This document shows, piece after piece, positions 54,718 through 64,000 of a stretch of DNA of 64,000 nt (position 1 is the first letter of the stretch; every line of letters starts with the position of its first letter). The notes under the pieces are model-generated. The model made no database searches, was not told the DNA's origin, and saw only the letters and a list, made by a program, of their open reading frames with translations. The position numbers and the translations under genes are program-made. This stretch comes from Ischnura elegans (taxonomy: Eukaryota; Arthropoda; Insecta; Odonata; Coenagrionidae), in the NCBI RefSeq assembly GCF_921293095.1, contig NC_060252.1, positions 74,296,866-74,360,865 on the forward strand, written 5' to 3'.

Positions 54718-56135
54718 TTACGCTATATATGCTGCACTAACCTTTTCCACTTCAGCTCTACATACTGGACATTTATTACTAATTGATTCGTAACAGTCTT
54801 CACATAAGCAAACATGGCCACAGGGCATCAGAATCAACTCTTTGGGGTTTTCACGACAAACAACACAAAGTTGTGCTTCTTCAAGTTCATCGCTCTTATC
54901 TCGACGACCACTGCTGTTTCCTTCCCTTGCCAGCCGCCGCCTCTGTCTCCTTTCCAATTCCCTCTGCCTCTTCCTCTCGTCCTGATCTAACTTCTCTTTC
55001 TTCGCACGAACCCACTTGAAAGCTATCCAGCAGCTGATAACGACTCCCGAAACTCCAAGCAGCGCTGCCGCCCATCCAAAAGCCTTCCTCTTACCTTCCA
55101 GCCGAGTTATTAACGATGGAAGTGGCAAATGGCTGATGATGAGGGGCAGCCCACCTTTCACGGGTTGATGCAACCTCAAGGACGGCTGGTCAACCTTAAA
55201 ATTATTGGCAGTTAATGAGTGTGTATCTAGTTGGTTCCTATTTAAGCCATGCACTAAACCAACATCACTGTTTAAAAAATCCGTGGATACAAAAGATGGC
55301 TTAGCGTTACTATCATTTGCGGGGACATTTACCAGGAACTTGATGTCATCGAAAGGGTTGGTTGGATTCGATCCGTCAGTATTCAGAGTAATTTCTCCGA
55401 CACCGGTGACGATGGCACCTTCTTTTAACATTTCTTCGGTCGTCTGAATTCCACGACGCCGTATCCCAGTGAAATAGCCCCATACGTGCTCGACAATACC
55501 AGAACTTTCAGTCGGTTGAAATTTATCAGCTATGGTCGTCAACTCCAACATTTCTGCGTTAGTGTCTGCATCAAGCACTTCAATTTTTGTTTCCCCTGAT
55601 TTTCCCATGAGCACGAATGGTATGGAATTACTAGTTTCTTGAATGATACGCTTACTGTCGCTCCTGAAGATAATGGGAGATTCACATGAATACCAAACAT
55701 AGTCATTCTGTGCATAAGAAGGATTATAATTTAAGAATTTGATTCAATACTTACCAAAATCCATGAGCACCTTTAGATACTACATGTTCTCTAAATGTAA
55801 TTTTCTGTATAACGCCGGTAACTCCGTCTGCACTACTGCTGTCGATTGGAGGCCCAATAGCCTTCACCTGACCGCGAACAACTGCATACGGTAATTTTTT
55901 CCTAGCCTCGAGACGAACTGCTTTTTCTAGTTCGGGGCTAATTTCATACACTGGAGCGCCCTGACATAGACAATGAAAAATATTATATTCAAATAATTAC
56001 TGAACAGAAAGAGAAACACCAGAAACATACCTTAATTTCATTGACAACGCGTCTGTTTTTCAAATATTGTTTTAGGCAAACAAAAAATACAAGACCATCA
56101 ATGCTGAGAGCAACAATTTCGCCTAAATAATCCAT
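54718..56135 (-). CDS. Mul1: MUL1, mitochondrial outer-membrane E3 ubiquitin/SUMO ligase (spliced)
   Basis: MUL1 (MAPL/MULAN) spans the mitochondrial outer membrane twice and ubiquitinates or sumoylates proteins controlling mitochondrial dynamics, such as mitofusin. Coding exons on the minus strand: 56135-56031, 55960-55755, 55707-54718, about 433 residues if the second junction restores Trp. Residues 1-35 hold the first membrane segment; exon 2 starts the BAM/GIDE domain (LPYAVVRGQVKAIG, GVIQKITFREH), which continues in exon 3 with NDYVW, GYFTGIRRRGIQTTEEML and GAIVTGVGEI. A second membrane helix lies at about 313-334, and a C3HC4 RING at about 385-420 (CVVC...CGHVCLCEDCY...CPVC). Human MUL1 has 352 residues; the difference is mainly a Ser/Asn-rich insertion before the second helix. 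Under GT-AG splicing the 47-bp second intron shifts frame (see findings). It is divergent from, and 460 bp away from, the zinc-finger gene. Confidence 0.93.
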
Positions 56136-56595
56136 ATTTAGTTTTAAACAGTTATTCTTAAAATCTTGCAGCTACTGCTTCTTCATGGTCCCACACGATC
56201 CACAACAATAAACAACTGAAAACGGAATTGCGATGCCTCGGCTACGCGGCGGAACAAAGTGCGGAAGAAAGAGGAAATAATTAACTTGAAAAGAATGTTT
56301 CTTACTCAGGTTGGATTATTTGATGGGTTTTGATTTCTTTCTTAACTTTTCACCTGCAAATCTAGGTGTTTATACCATGGATCATGGTTTAAAATTAAGT
56401 ATGAAAATTATCCATGCACATCCAGAACAATAGGGCGCTATGGCGCGGTACCCTCCGAACATGAGTTTCCATAAAAATAGATTTAACTAGAGTATATAAT
56501 CTTTGAGATTTAACTTCAGTCATCACAGATAATTCAAGTTGTCGGAGTTCTGATGTTTGTCATTTCCGCGCAAGGTTCTTAATATAACTTTAAAT
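56136..56595. promoter_or_regulatory. Shared divergent promoter of MUL1 and the ZAD zinc-finger gene
   Basis: The two start codons face away from each other across 460 bp. The half next to MUL1 (56160-56280) and a patch near 56430-56460 are richer in CpG than the surroundings, as expected of a housekeeping bidirectional promoter. I see no diagnostic TATA box. Confidence 0.5.
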
Positions 56596-59500
56596 ATGCA
56601 TCCGTTGTATCAATATAACTTTTGTAGGCTGTGTTTGTGTTGTAGTGGAAGCTTATTGAATATCTTTATGGATAACAGTCCCTATGAATCTTTTGTGTTG
56701 GAAGCAGTCAACAATTTGCTGAATTACCAGGTAATTATTTTGTACCATTTCTTTTTCACTTGGCCTGATTACACTATACATCAACTTGTACGAGTTCGTT
56801 TACTTTTTGAAGTTCATTCAGTAGTGCAGGTTCAGTTGTGTTATACAATTCAGCGCAAAAGTTAAATTACTATCACCGGTTGATCATGTATGATGTATCC
56901 CCTTTTGTGGCAATATGCTTGGTGTGGGCATTGTCAGAAAAAACCGTGATTGTGACCAATTGGTATCTCACTCATCACCAGAGTTGAATTCGCGATTTTT
57001 TGAACCCGTTGTTAAATCATCTGTTTGTATGTGTAGAAATAGAAATTTATTGTACGGGTACATCAGTGAATTTTTAATGAGTGTGAAAAAGTCTATGTTC
57101 ACATTTACTACTTGAATTTCTAATAATGTAACATCATTTTCTAATTCTGCTTTCAGATCGTGAAAAACGGTCGCCTACCATGGTTGATATGTCATTCGTG
57201 CCTAGTTCGGCTGTCAGACTTCAGAGAATTTAAAATACGCTGCGCCCGCAGCAAGTTAGTGTTTGACAGCATTGTTCAGCCTAGTAAAGATGAAATCTGC
57301 TATCCTGTATCGAAATGCAGGAGGAAAAAGGTATGAATCCTGTTCATATGTTCATATCAAAAGATATGAATCCTGTTCATGACCAGGAGTGTCATGGGGT
57401 GAAAATGGTATATTAATTGGTATTTGCTCATGTTGGCTTAGCATTACGTTAGGACTTATTGTTACTGGCCTATTTTGGAAGGAATATGTATAATGAAATA
57501 AAAGTAACTAATTGTATAACCAGTTTTACTCAGGGCATGTTCTCTAAACTACTTTTTTCTCAATAAGGGGTGCAGTTGCACTAATGCATGGACGAAATTA
57601 GAAATATTTTGCTGTCTTGCACTCATGCATTCTAGCTTTACCTGGCACAATTTGAAATGCACTCTTGTACGTATTGCATTGCAGAAAATGAAGCAGAGCT
57701 ACTTTTTCTGCAGTTTGGAAATTTTAGTTTTGGTATTTTCTATGTGCCAGTAGGAGGGAAATTTTGAACAATATTCCCATCACCCGCAGTATTTTTATGC
57801 CACTGAATCTGTATGCTACTGAAGAAATTCCTCTGCATTACCACTAGGCCAACTCACTCACTGATTCCCATGGTGTTTCATTACAAACTTTCCTAAGTGA
57901 TGCAAGGGAACAGACCAGTCTTCTAGTGTCAATTACTCAAACTGAATTTTAACATGCAGTGGCTTCATTTGCTGTGATATTGCGGTGGATATTTCATGCA
58001 TATGTTATGTTTGCTATCTCTCAAGGGAAACTTCAGCATTAATTGTAAAAGCATATATTTCGACGGATTGGCGAATTCACCTGAGAAAGTGAATTGATGT
58101 TCTGGAGGTGGATTTATTATCTAGCATGAGCTGCACAATTTATGTGGTGTTAAACATTGCTCATACATTTCCCTTTAATGGTGTTATAATAAAAATATTG
58201 CAGGAGATGGAAATGTTGTTCAAAATTCCCTCCTACTGGTACAATAGAAAATACCGAAACAAAATTTCCAAACTGCAGCTAAAGTGGCGCCGCTTCATTT
58301 GTTACAATACTTTTGAAATCAACTGTACATGCCCCATTTGAAAGTGGCTGTATAGGGCATGCACAATTGCATGTCAGATTGTGTAAAAAAATGCAGTTCT
58401 GAATGGTGCAATAGCAAGCCCTGTGTAAAAGTCTTAATGGAACTGATTTGGTGAAAGATTGAAGTAGTCATAGCCTTTTGGTTCATTGTTCAATGTACTT
58501 GGTCTTTTTAAAATTAAGCTACTCATTCCAAGGAAAAAAATTCTTAATCAGAATTTTATGGCTATGAATTTATGGAGTCAATATTAATGTTCCCATTTCA
58601 CATGGCTTCATTAGCAAATACCTCAATAACATTTTGAAATTCCTCTGAAATGCATTTCTGGCCGACTCATGTATGAGTAGGCTATAAATGATCAAATGAT
58701 GAATGTGTTATAGATGATTAATATAATTATTATTATGGGACGTATTCTCTAGCAAACTTTCCAATCTACACAGAAATTATGGCCACTCTGTGGCCATACA
58801 GTGGCATGCCATTACGGCTATTGTGGGTTGCCATTTTGGCACCATAATCGTTTTGATCCGCGGCCATACTGTGGCCAAAGGGTGGCCTACCATAATGCTG
58901 CTTACGTATGGCTCGTGTAAATACGCCGAAATTGATGAAATCAATGAATAATGTGGGAGCCTTTTCTCTTTAAATAAATATATTACAGGCGGTCCCCAAC
59001 TTTCGCACACAATGCGTTCCCGAAAAAGTGTACGAAAGTCGAACCATTGACTTCCATACTAATTAGGGGTTACGTTCCAAAAGAGCGTAATATACGTACT
59101 AAAACCTTTTTTTCACGGATTTTATTTCAATTCACTAAATTTTAATAATATATGTTAATACAATTCCTCAAATCATCTAATTTCTTTCGAAAATACGCAG
59201 AAAATGTAAATAAAAGTTAAAAAAAAAAAACAAGAAATGCGTTGGCTATCGAGTGAAACATCCTCTTGGCGTTTAAGTTGACATTTCACTTATTATGTCC
59301 ACCATAAATAAAAAGACGTATCAAGAAGCATAACAAAATGTAATTGTTGAACCCTCGCTCTGGATACCTTTTAATTTTTACACCAAAATTCGACATTCGG
59401 CAGGTGACATTCGTGATTGCATATATTTCGCATGTTATTCAAAAAAGACAAATGAAATTCGGTTGATATTTCGTGCAATATCGTTGCTGAAGGTGAATTA

Positions 59501-62500
59501 AACAGCACTCAAATGAAAAAATTCAATTAGAAAGAAGATCTTACTAGTTTTATTGAAAGCTATTTAATGATGTCTAGTCAACTTTTTTGAAAAATCTCTC
59601 CAATGAAGGCTTTCTTCTTCTCTTGATGAAGGAGCCTATAGCAGGCAGTCCCTCTCTCAAATAAATCACCTAGATTAGACTCAACTACCAACAATTCCCT
59701 TCATTGTATACATTCGTATTGTTCGCATATACTGCCATTTGAAACAATTGAATGTTGGGATGCGCACTAAACATCACGGGAATTCAAAATAATTACATAC
59801 CCACGTCCGAAAGTCCAAATTCAGCGTACGGAAGTCAAGTAAAAGGTGTCAATTTTGAACGTGCGAATTGTACGAAAGTCGAGGACCGCCTGTAATCTTT
59901 CTTTCACATGCTTTGTTTATATCAATAGAATCAATCAACTCTCATTTTGGTAACTCATCAACAGACCTGTATCAGTAGGAACCATAATTTTAAAATTGGA
60001 TACATACATGCTTTAAAATGTGGATTTTGTCGATGCAACGCAAAGCTGTGAAGGCACCCGAACACTCACTATGGGCACAATCTGAAAAAAGTATGATTGA
60101 ATCCGGTGTAAATTTCAGAACTGTTCAGCATTTTGCCCGCTCTTCGTCACCCTGGGGAGCTATTTTTCGGCTCCAGATGCGTCGCTCGCCCAGCTAGATC
60201 AGTTCGTCACGATCGTGAGTTAGCGCATACGTATAATGCAGTATTGCATTCTGCAGGATAACCGTACTCCTCAATACCTTGCGTACAGTCTGGACGGCAA
60301 GAGTTGCCCAATGACGGCATAATAGGAGGGGCAGATAACCCTGGGCCAGCACGGTTTACAGCCAATTGCTGTGCCCCAAATGTATCTCACACCCTCGCCT
60401 AGTCATACAATGTTGTTGTATGCATAAGGAGCACCGAAATAAGCCTGTTCCACCAAAACAAGCCCTTTCTTCGAATCACCAAACCAAGTGATTCTTCCTC
60501 TGGGTCCTTCACGCTGGTCATCCCTTCCAGCTCCTCTCTTCACGGAACCCTTTCTAGGTGTTTCCTTTTCTTACTTGGCAACCTTGCCCCCTACCCTGAC
60601 CTAGACTATTCTGCCTGTCATCGGACAACTCTCGGCGGCCGGACTGTAGGTTTATCAACTTAGGAACAAGGTCTTGGGATGCATATTGTTCGTATTTACT
60701 GTATTTGGGAAGATACCAACCCTCGATTGCATCATGCTGCATTCTTCTTTTGAGAAACTGAAACGTATTCACCTGTTCATATTTATTTCTGCATTATTTA
60801 AATGTGTTCCTTATACACTGTTTTTTTTTTTGGACGATTCCTAAAAGAAACGTTCATACGAACTTCGTTATTACGAACCTCTGGTTTTTCGGTCCCGTGA
60901 ACTTTGTAATAACAAGGGTCTACTGTATACACATATCCAAGACAGCGCCATTTTATGATATAAAAAATTTACAATGCAGGTTGCCCTGAAAGGGGGAGTT
61001 AGTGGCCCCATTTGTATCCGCCATCCCAATTATACTGTTATTTTAATTTAGGTACTCTTGGGTGAGAAAATTTATAGGATGTGGACATTTACTATCAGAA
61101 ATACTCCCTCTTACACTTATGTCTCAGAAAAAAAATTAATGTCTTAATTCCTCTGATACAACACTTACATCCATTTCTTCTACTCCCAGTATTCTCCTTG
61201 GAAGGCATCCATAAATATGTCCTCTAGGTACCATGTTGCAGCTTTTACTTCTATCAGCATCCAAGAATGATGTGAAAATAAGTGCCATTTTGTTTGGTCA
61301 CGGCTTCTCTATCCCTGGGGTTGCATAAACCCACCAACCATGTCTAGGCAGGAGATTACTATGATGGTGTTGTGACAAGGCACACCTTGGGGTGTCCGTA
61401 TTCACAAAGAAGTTAACCTCATCATTCATGTATGCTGTGGAAAAGAATTCCTTTTCCAGATCTTTTGTTGGGTTCCTATTAATTATGTACTCTGCATTAA
61501 GTTCTGCTTCTAGCAAATAATGTTTTAAATGGCATAAATGTCATACAAACAAGTATAAAAAAGAGCTCATGAATTAGTCTGTGTTTCTATGTAGTATATT
61601 TTAAATCAAGTTTTCAGTTGTATAGTGAAAAACATTCTGGACACATAATATGCTGGGAAAAAACTGGAAGATATTAAATTGTTCAAATTCATTTATTGCT
61701 TGCCTTCATGAAATTATGCTAGGAATAATACATGTTTAATTCAAATTTTTAATGCAAATTAGCATCTGTGTTCTCTTTGTCATCGCAGGTTCAGTTCTGA
61801 TGAAATTTGCTCTTCTTTGTACAGCAATGTTTATGTTTTTTCCTTTCTATGCACTTTTCCTTAACTTGCTTCGTGTGTTTATCTGTTTCATTGATGGAAT
61901 CTTCTAATTGATTTTTAACCCACTTCCTATTGTTGAATTGGTGTGAAATTTTCATTACAGATCAGAATCAGATGACAATGCATTCTTACATTATTCCTAG
62001 GTCTTCAGTTGCAGTATTTACTATTAACATTTATTTGCTATTTTTTTACTATTAACATTTGTATTATTCGGTCAGATTTGGGGTATAAATGATTTAATTC
62101 TTCCTTACTGCAGCAGTTAACATCTGGCACAATGTTAACTGTTTCACAACCAGAAGATTACAGGTCTGAATCCTGGGAAAGTAGATTCTTTTCCTTAAAT
62201 TTTGAAATGTTTATTACAAGTTGATTTTTACATGTCATTCAAAGTTTTATGCTTTGTTATGTTGCACTTTGTATGAGGAAGTTTTTGGTAGCCTTATAGG
62301 CCTTACTTTTATAAAAGAAAATTATGAAAATAGTATTAAAATGGATTGAAAAATTATTTGAAAATCCACATTTATATTCTAACTAAAAAGGAGAAATTAA
62401 TGGTAAAATAAAAGAAGAATTGAAAAATATATCAGTACTCTCTGTAGTGGATGACATATATTGCATTTTCTCTTGTAAAGATGTCCAGGTAGTTTTTTTT

Positions 62501-64000
62501 ACTGCGAATAGTGTACCAAAAATGCGATTAGATTATTACACTGCGATAAGCATAGTGCTAAAATTAACAAAAAAAAGTGAATTGCAAAGGAAACTCTAAA
62601 TCCGTTTTTTTTTTACTGCAATCAGTGCATTAGAGAAAATGCACTAGAAAGATATGCTTTTTCTGAAAATTGTATAAAATGTACTAAAGATAGTAAAATA
62701 GGATTTTTATCACTCAGAGAATAATGAATGGGTGCCAATCCTTACTCAAGTATCAGATTCATTCCTAATTAGCACCCACGCTTTATTCTCTGAGTGAGCT
62801 TATTTTTAACTTTTTATTTGTTTTTTATTGTTTTTGTTAAAAACATGTTTATTTTATTTTTTTATAGCCTGTCTATCATTAATAGTTACGTTTAACTTGG
62901 AATAATGCATAGTTAATATATGTCTTGAGGGTTTTTGACATATGCATGTTTATTTTACTTTTATTTATAATCTGTCTATCATTAATAGTTTAACTCGGAA
63001 TAATACATAGTATATATATGGCTTGATGGTTTTTGACATATACAGCGGATGTGCATATCAACTAAATAATTTTGTGGTTGTGTAAATTAGTTAATGTGTC
63101 GTAAACTCCTGATAACTTTTTTTTCCCAATCGCAGGAAAATTTACCGCACAAAGGTGAAGGATTCAATGAAAAATGTGACGCAGAAGTAACTCTCTGCCC
63201 TTGTAGCTGTTGTGTTCTTGAACAAATAGTTTCAGAGAATGATGCTGATAAGTCTGGTGAAGAACATTCTCTGTCTTTTGGGGTGGGCTCTGGACTGGAT
63301 AACTGTGTAGAAAATTGTGAGATTGAATCTTCTCTTGACTATTGTGTTTGTGAAATGTGCAAGACTGAGTTTTTCAGCTTCAGGGAGTTGAAAATGCACA
63401 TCAAATTGTGTCATACGATAATGGATCATCAGGGTGATGATTTCCCTGAAAGACAGAGCAGGCAATGTGTTGAGGAAGAAAAGAAGATGGCTGCAGCCTT
63501 ACCTAGCCTTGATCCCAGTCTTAACTGTGCACGCTGTGGAAGGACTTTCAAGTCAAAAGAAAGCCTAATTTTCCACATTGAGAAGTTTGACTTCAAGTGC
63601 ACAAGAAAGGGTAAGGGTGAAAATTACAAGGAAAGAAACAAGCTTTCTGATCATAAGACATTGCCGCATAACAAATGCAACCTGAGTGACAATAGTCCGC
63701 TTGGTATTTACTTTGAGAAAATCAACCAATTCAGTGACAGTAGCAATTTTTACCATGCATTTAGTAGATCAGCTGAGATTCAGGAGGAAAATAATTGTCA
63801 ACAACATAGCAGCCATGACTTAGGGTGTGAATCCAAGTCGAAGCAGTCACCAAGTGCTATTGACAATGAGAATAGTTCAGCTGCTCATCAGTTGGATCCA
63901 AGGTTTTCAGGATTGCTTAGCTGTGTGTCTGCATTTAAACAGAAGATTCCACCAGAAGAGACAAATTATCTTAATGAAATGGATTATTCTAGTACTACTG
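56596..64000 (+). CDS. ZAD-C2H2 zinc-finger protein, partial at window end
   Basis: Probable DNA-binding transcription factor of the arthropod ZAD family, in which the N-terminal ZAD domain binds zinc with four Cys and mediates dimerisation. Exons: 56596-56730, 57157-57330 and 63136 to beyond 64000; junctions are in phase 0 with good GT-AG sites. The ZAD occupies residues 1 to about 90: FCRLCL (Cys10, Cys13), a helical stretch FVLEAVNNLL, WLICHSC (Cys57, Cys60) and LSDFREFKIRC. Exon 3 is open for at least 288 codons. It starts with a Cys-rich linker, then a C2H2 finger (C-x2-C-x12-H-x4-H, from 63349) and a second C-x2-C-x12-H finger near 63532 whose last ligand may be Cys. The remainder is Ser/Asn/Gln-rich linker, so more fingers are expected outside the window. 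The 5.8-kb second intron holds transposons. No specific orthologue recognised. Confidence 0.85.
58777..58896. repeat. 120-bp palindromic repeat in ZAD-gene intron
   Basis: Ends ATTATGGCCACTCTGTGGCC and, inverted, ATTATGGTAGGCCACCCTTT, with internal GTGGCCATAC/GTATGGCC pairing. Probably a small MITE. Confidence 0.55.
58986..59892. mobile_element. pogo/Tigger-like element with TA duplication
   Basis: 907 bp; ends CAGGCGGTCCCCAACTTTCG and, inverted, CAGGCGGTCCTCGACTTTCG, flanked by TA at 58984-58985 and 59893-59894. CAGGCGGTCCCC ends with TA target are typical of pogo/Tigger-like elements. No intact transposase frame. Confidence 0.85.
60820..60928. mobile_element. Solo right end of the pogo-like family at 42682-45847
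   Basis: Shares AAGAAACGTTCATACGAAC-type sequence, CCCGTGAACTTTGTAAT and the terminal GGTCTACTG-TA with the right end at 45770-45849. No left end in the vicinity. Confidence 0.55.
62711..62796. repeat. 86-bp hairpin repeat
   Basis: CACTCAGAGAATAATGAATG pairs with the right arm ending CTTTATTCTCTGAGTG; the inner GGGTGC/GCACCC also pairs. A minimal MITE-like hairpin in the ZAD-gene intron. Confidence 0.65.
62844..63044. repeat. Tandem duplication, period about 101 bp
   Basis: Two head-to-tail copies beginning CATGTTTATTTTA (62844 and 62945), sharing CTGTCTATCATTAATAGTT and GGTTTTTGACATAT. It ends about 90 bp before exon 3 of the ZAD gene. Confidence 0.75.

Overview
The window is nuclear DNA from an animal, almost certainly an insect. 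It carries four spliced protein-coding genes with canonical GT-AG introns (one doubtful junction), long AT-rich introns, and many small DNA transposons. One gene begins with a ZAD zinc-finger domain, a module characteristic of arthropods and expanded in insects. MSL3 keeps a vertebrate-like N-terminus, which fits an early-branching or hemimetabolous insect; I cannot name the species.

Layout: (1) 1-2440, intergenic, nothing recognised. (2) 2998-22967, plus strand, calnexin, the ER membrane lectin chaperone, about 596 residues. Its introns hold MITEs, a hAT-like element, a tRNA-derived SINE and a piggyBac-like MITE. It has two adjacent, related, same-phase exons that each encode a transmembrane segment, which look like alternative exons. 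(3) 26261-50705, plus strand, MSL3, the chromo-barrel/MRG subunit of the MSL H4K16 acetyltransferase complex, 10 coding exons, about 609 residues; its introns contain nested transposons and a mariner-type transposase remnant. (4) 50896-53290, a TIR element and a minus-strand LINE reverse-transcriptase remnant. (5) 54718-56135, minus strand, MUL1, the mitochondrial outer-membrane E3 ligase, 3 coding exons. (6) 56596 to the window end, plus strand, a ZAD-C2H2 zinc-finger gene cut by the window edge and arranged head-to-head with MUL1 over about 460 bp.

The four genes act in unrelated pathways (ER glycoprotein folding, chromatin acetylation, mitochondrial ubiquitin/SUMO ligation, transcription) and do not form a functional cluster. 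The most interesting signals are: the duplicated calnexin transmembrane exons, only one of which keeps the juxtamembrane Cys-Cys pair; a MUL1 exon junction that loses frame under GT-AG splicing; a 256-bp element with identical 56-bp terminal direct repeats inserted in an older MITE; and a foldback-repeat landscape with several datable nested insertions.
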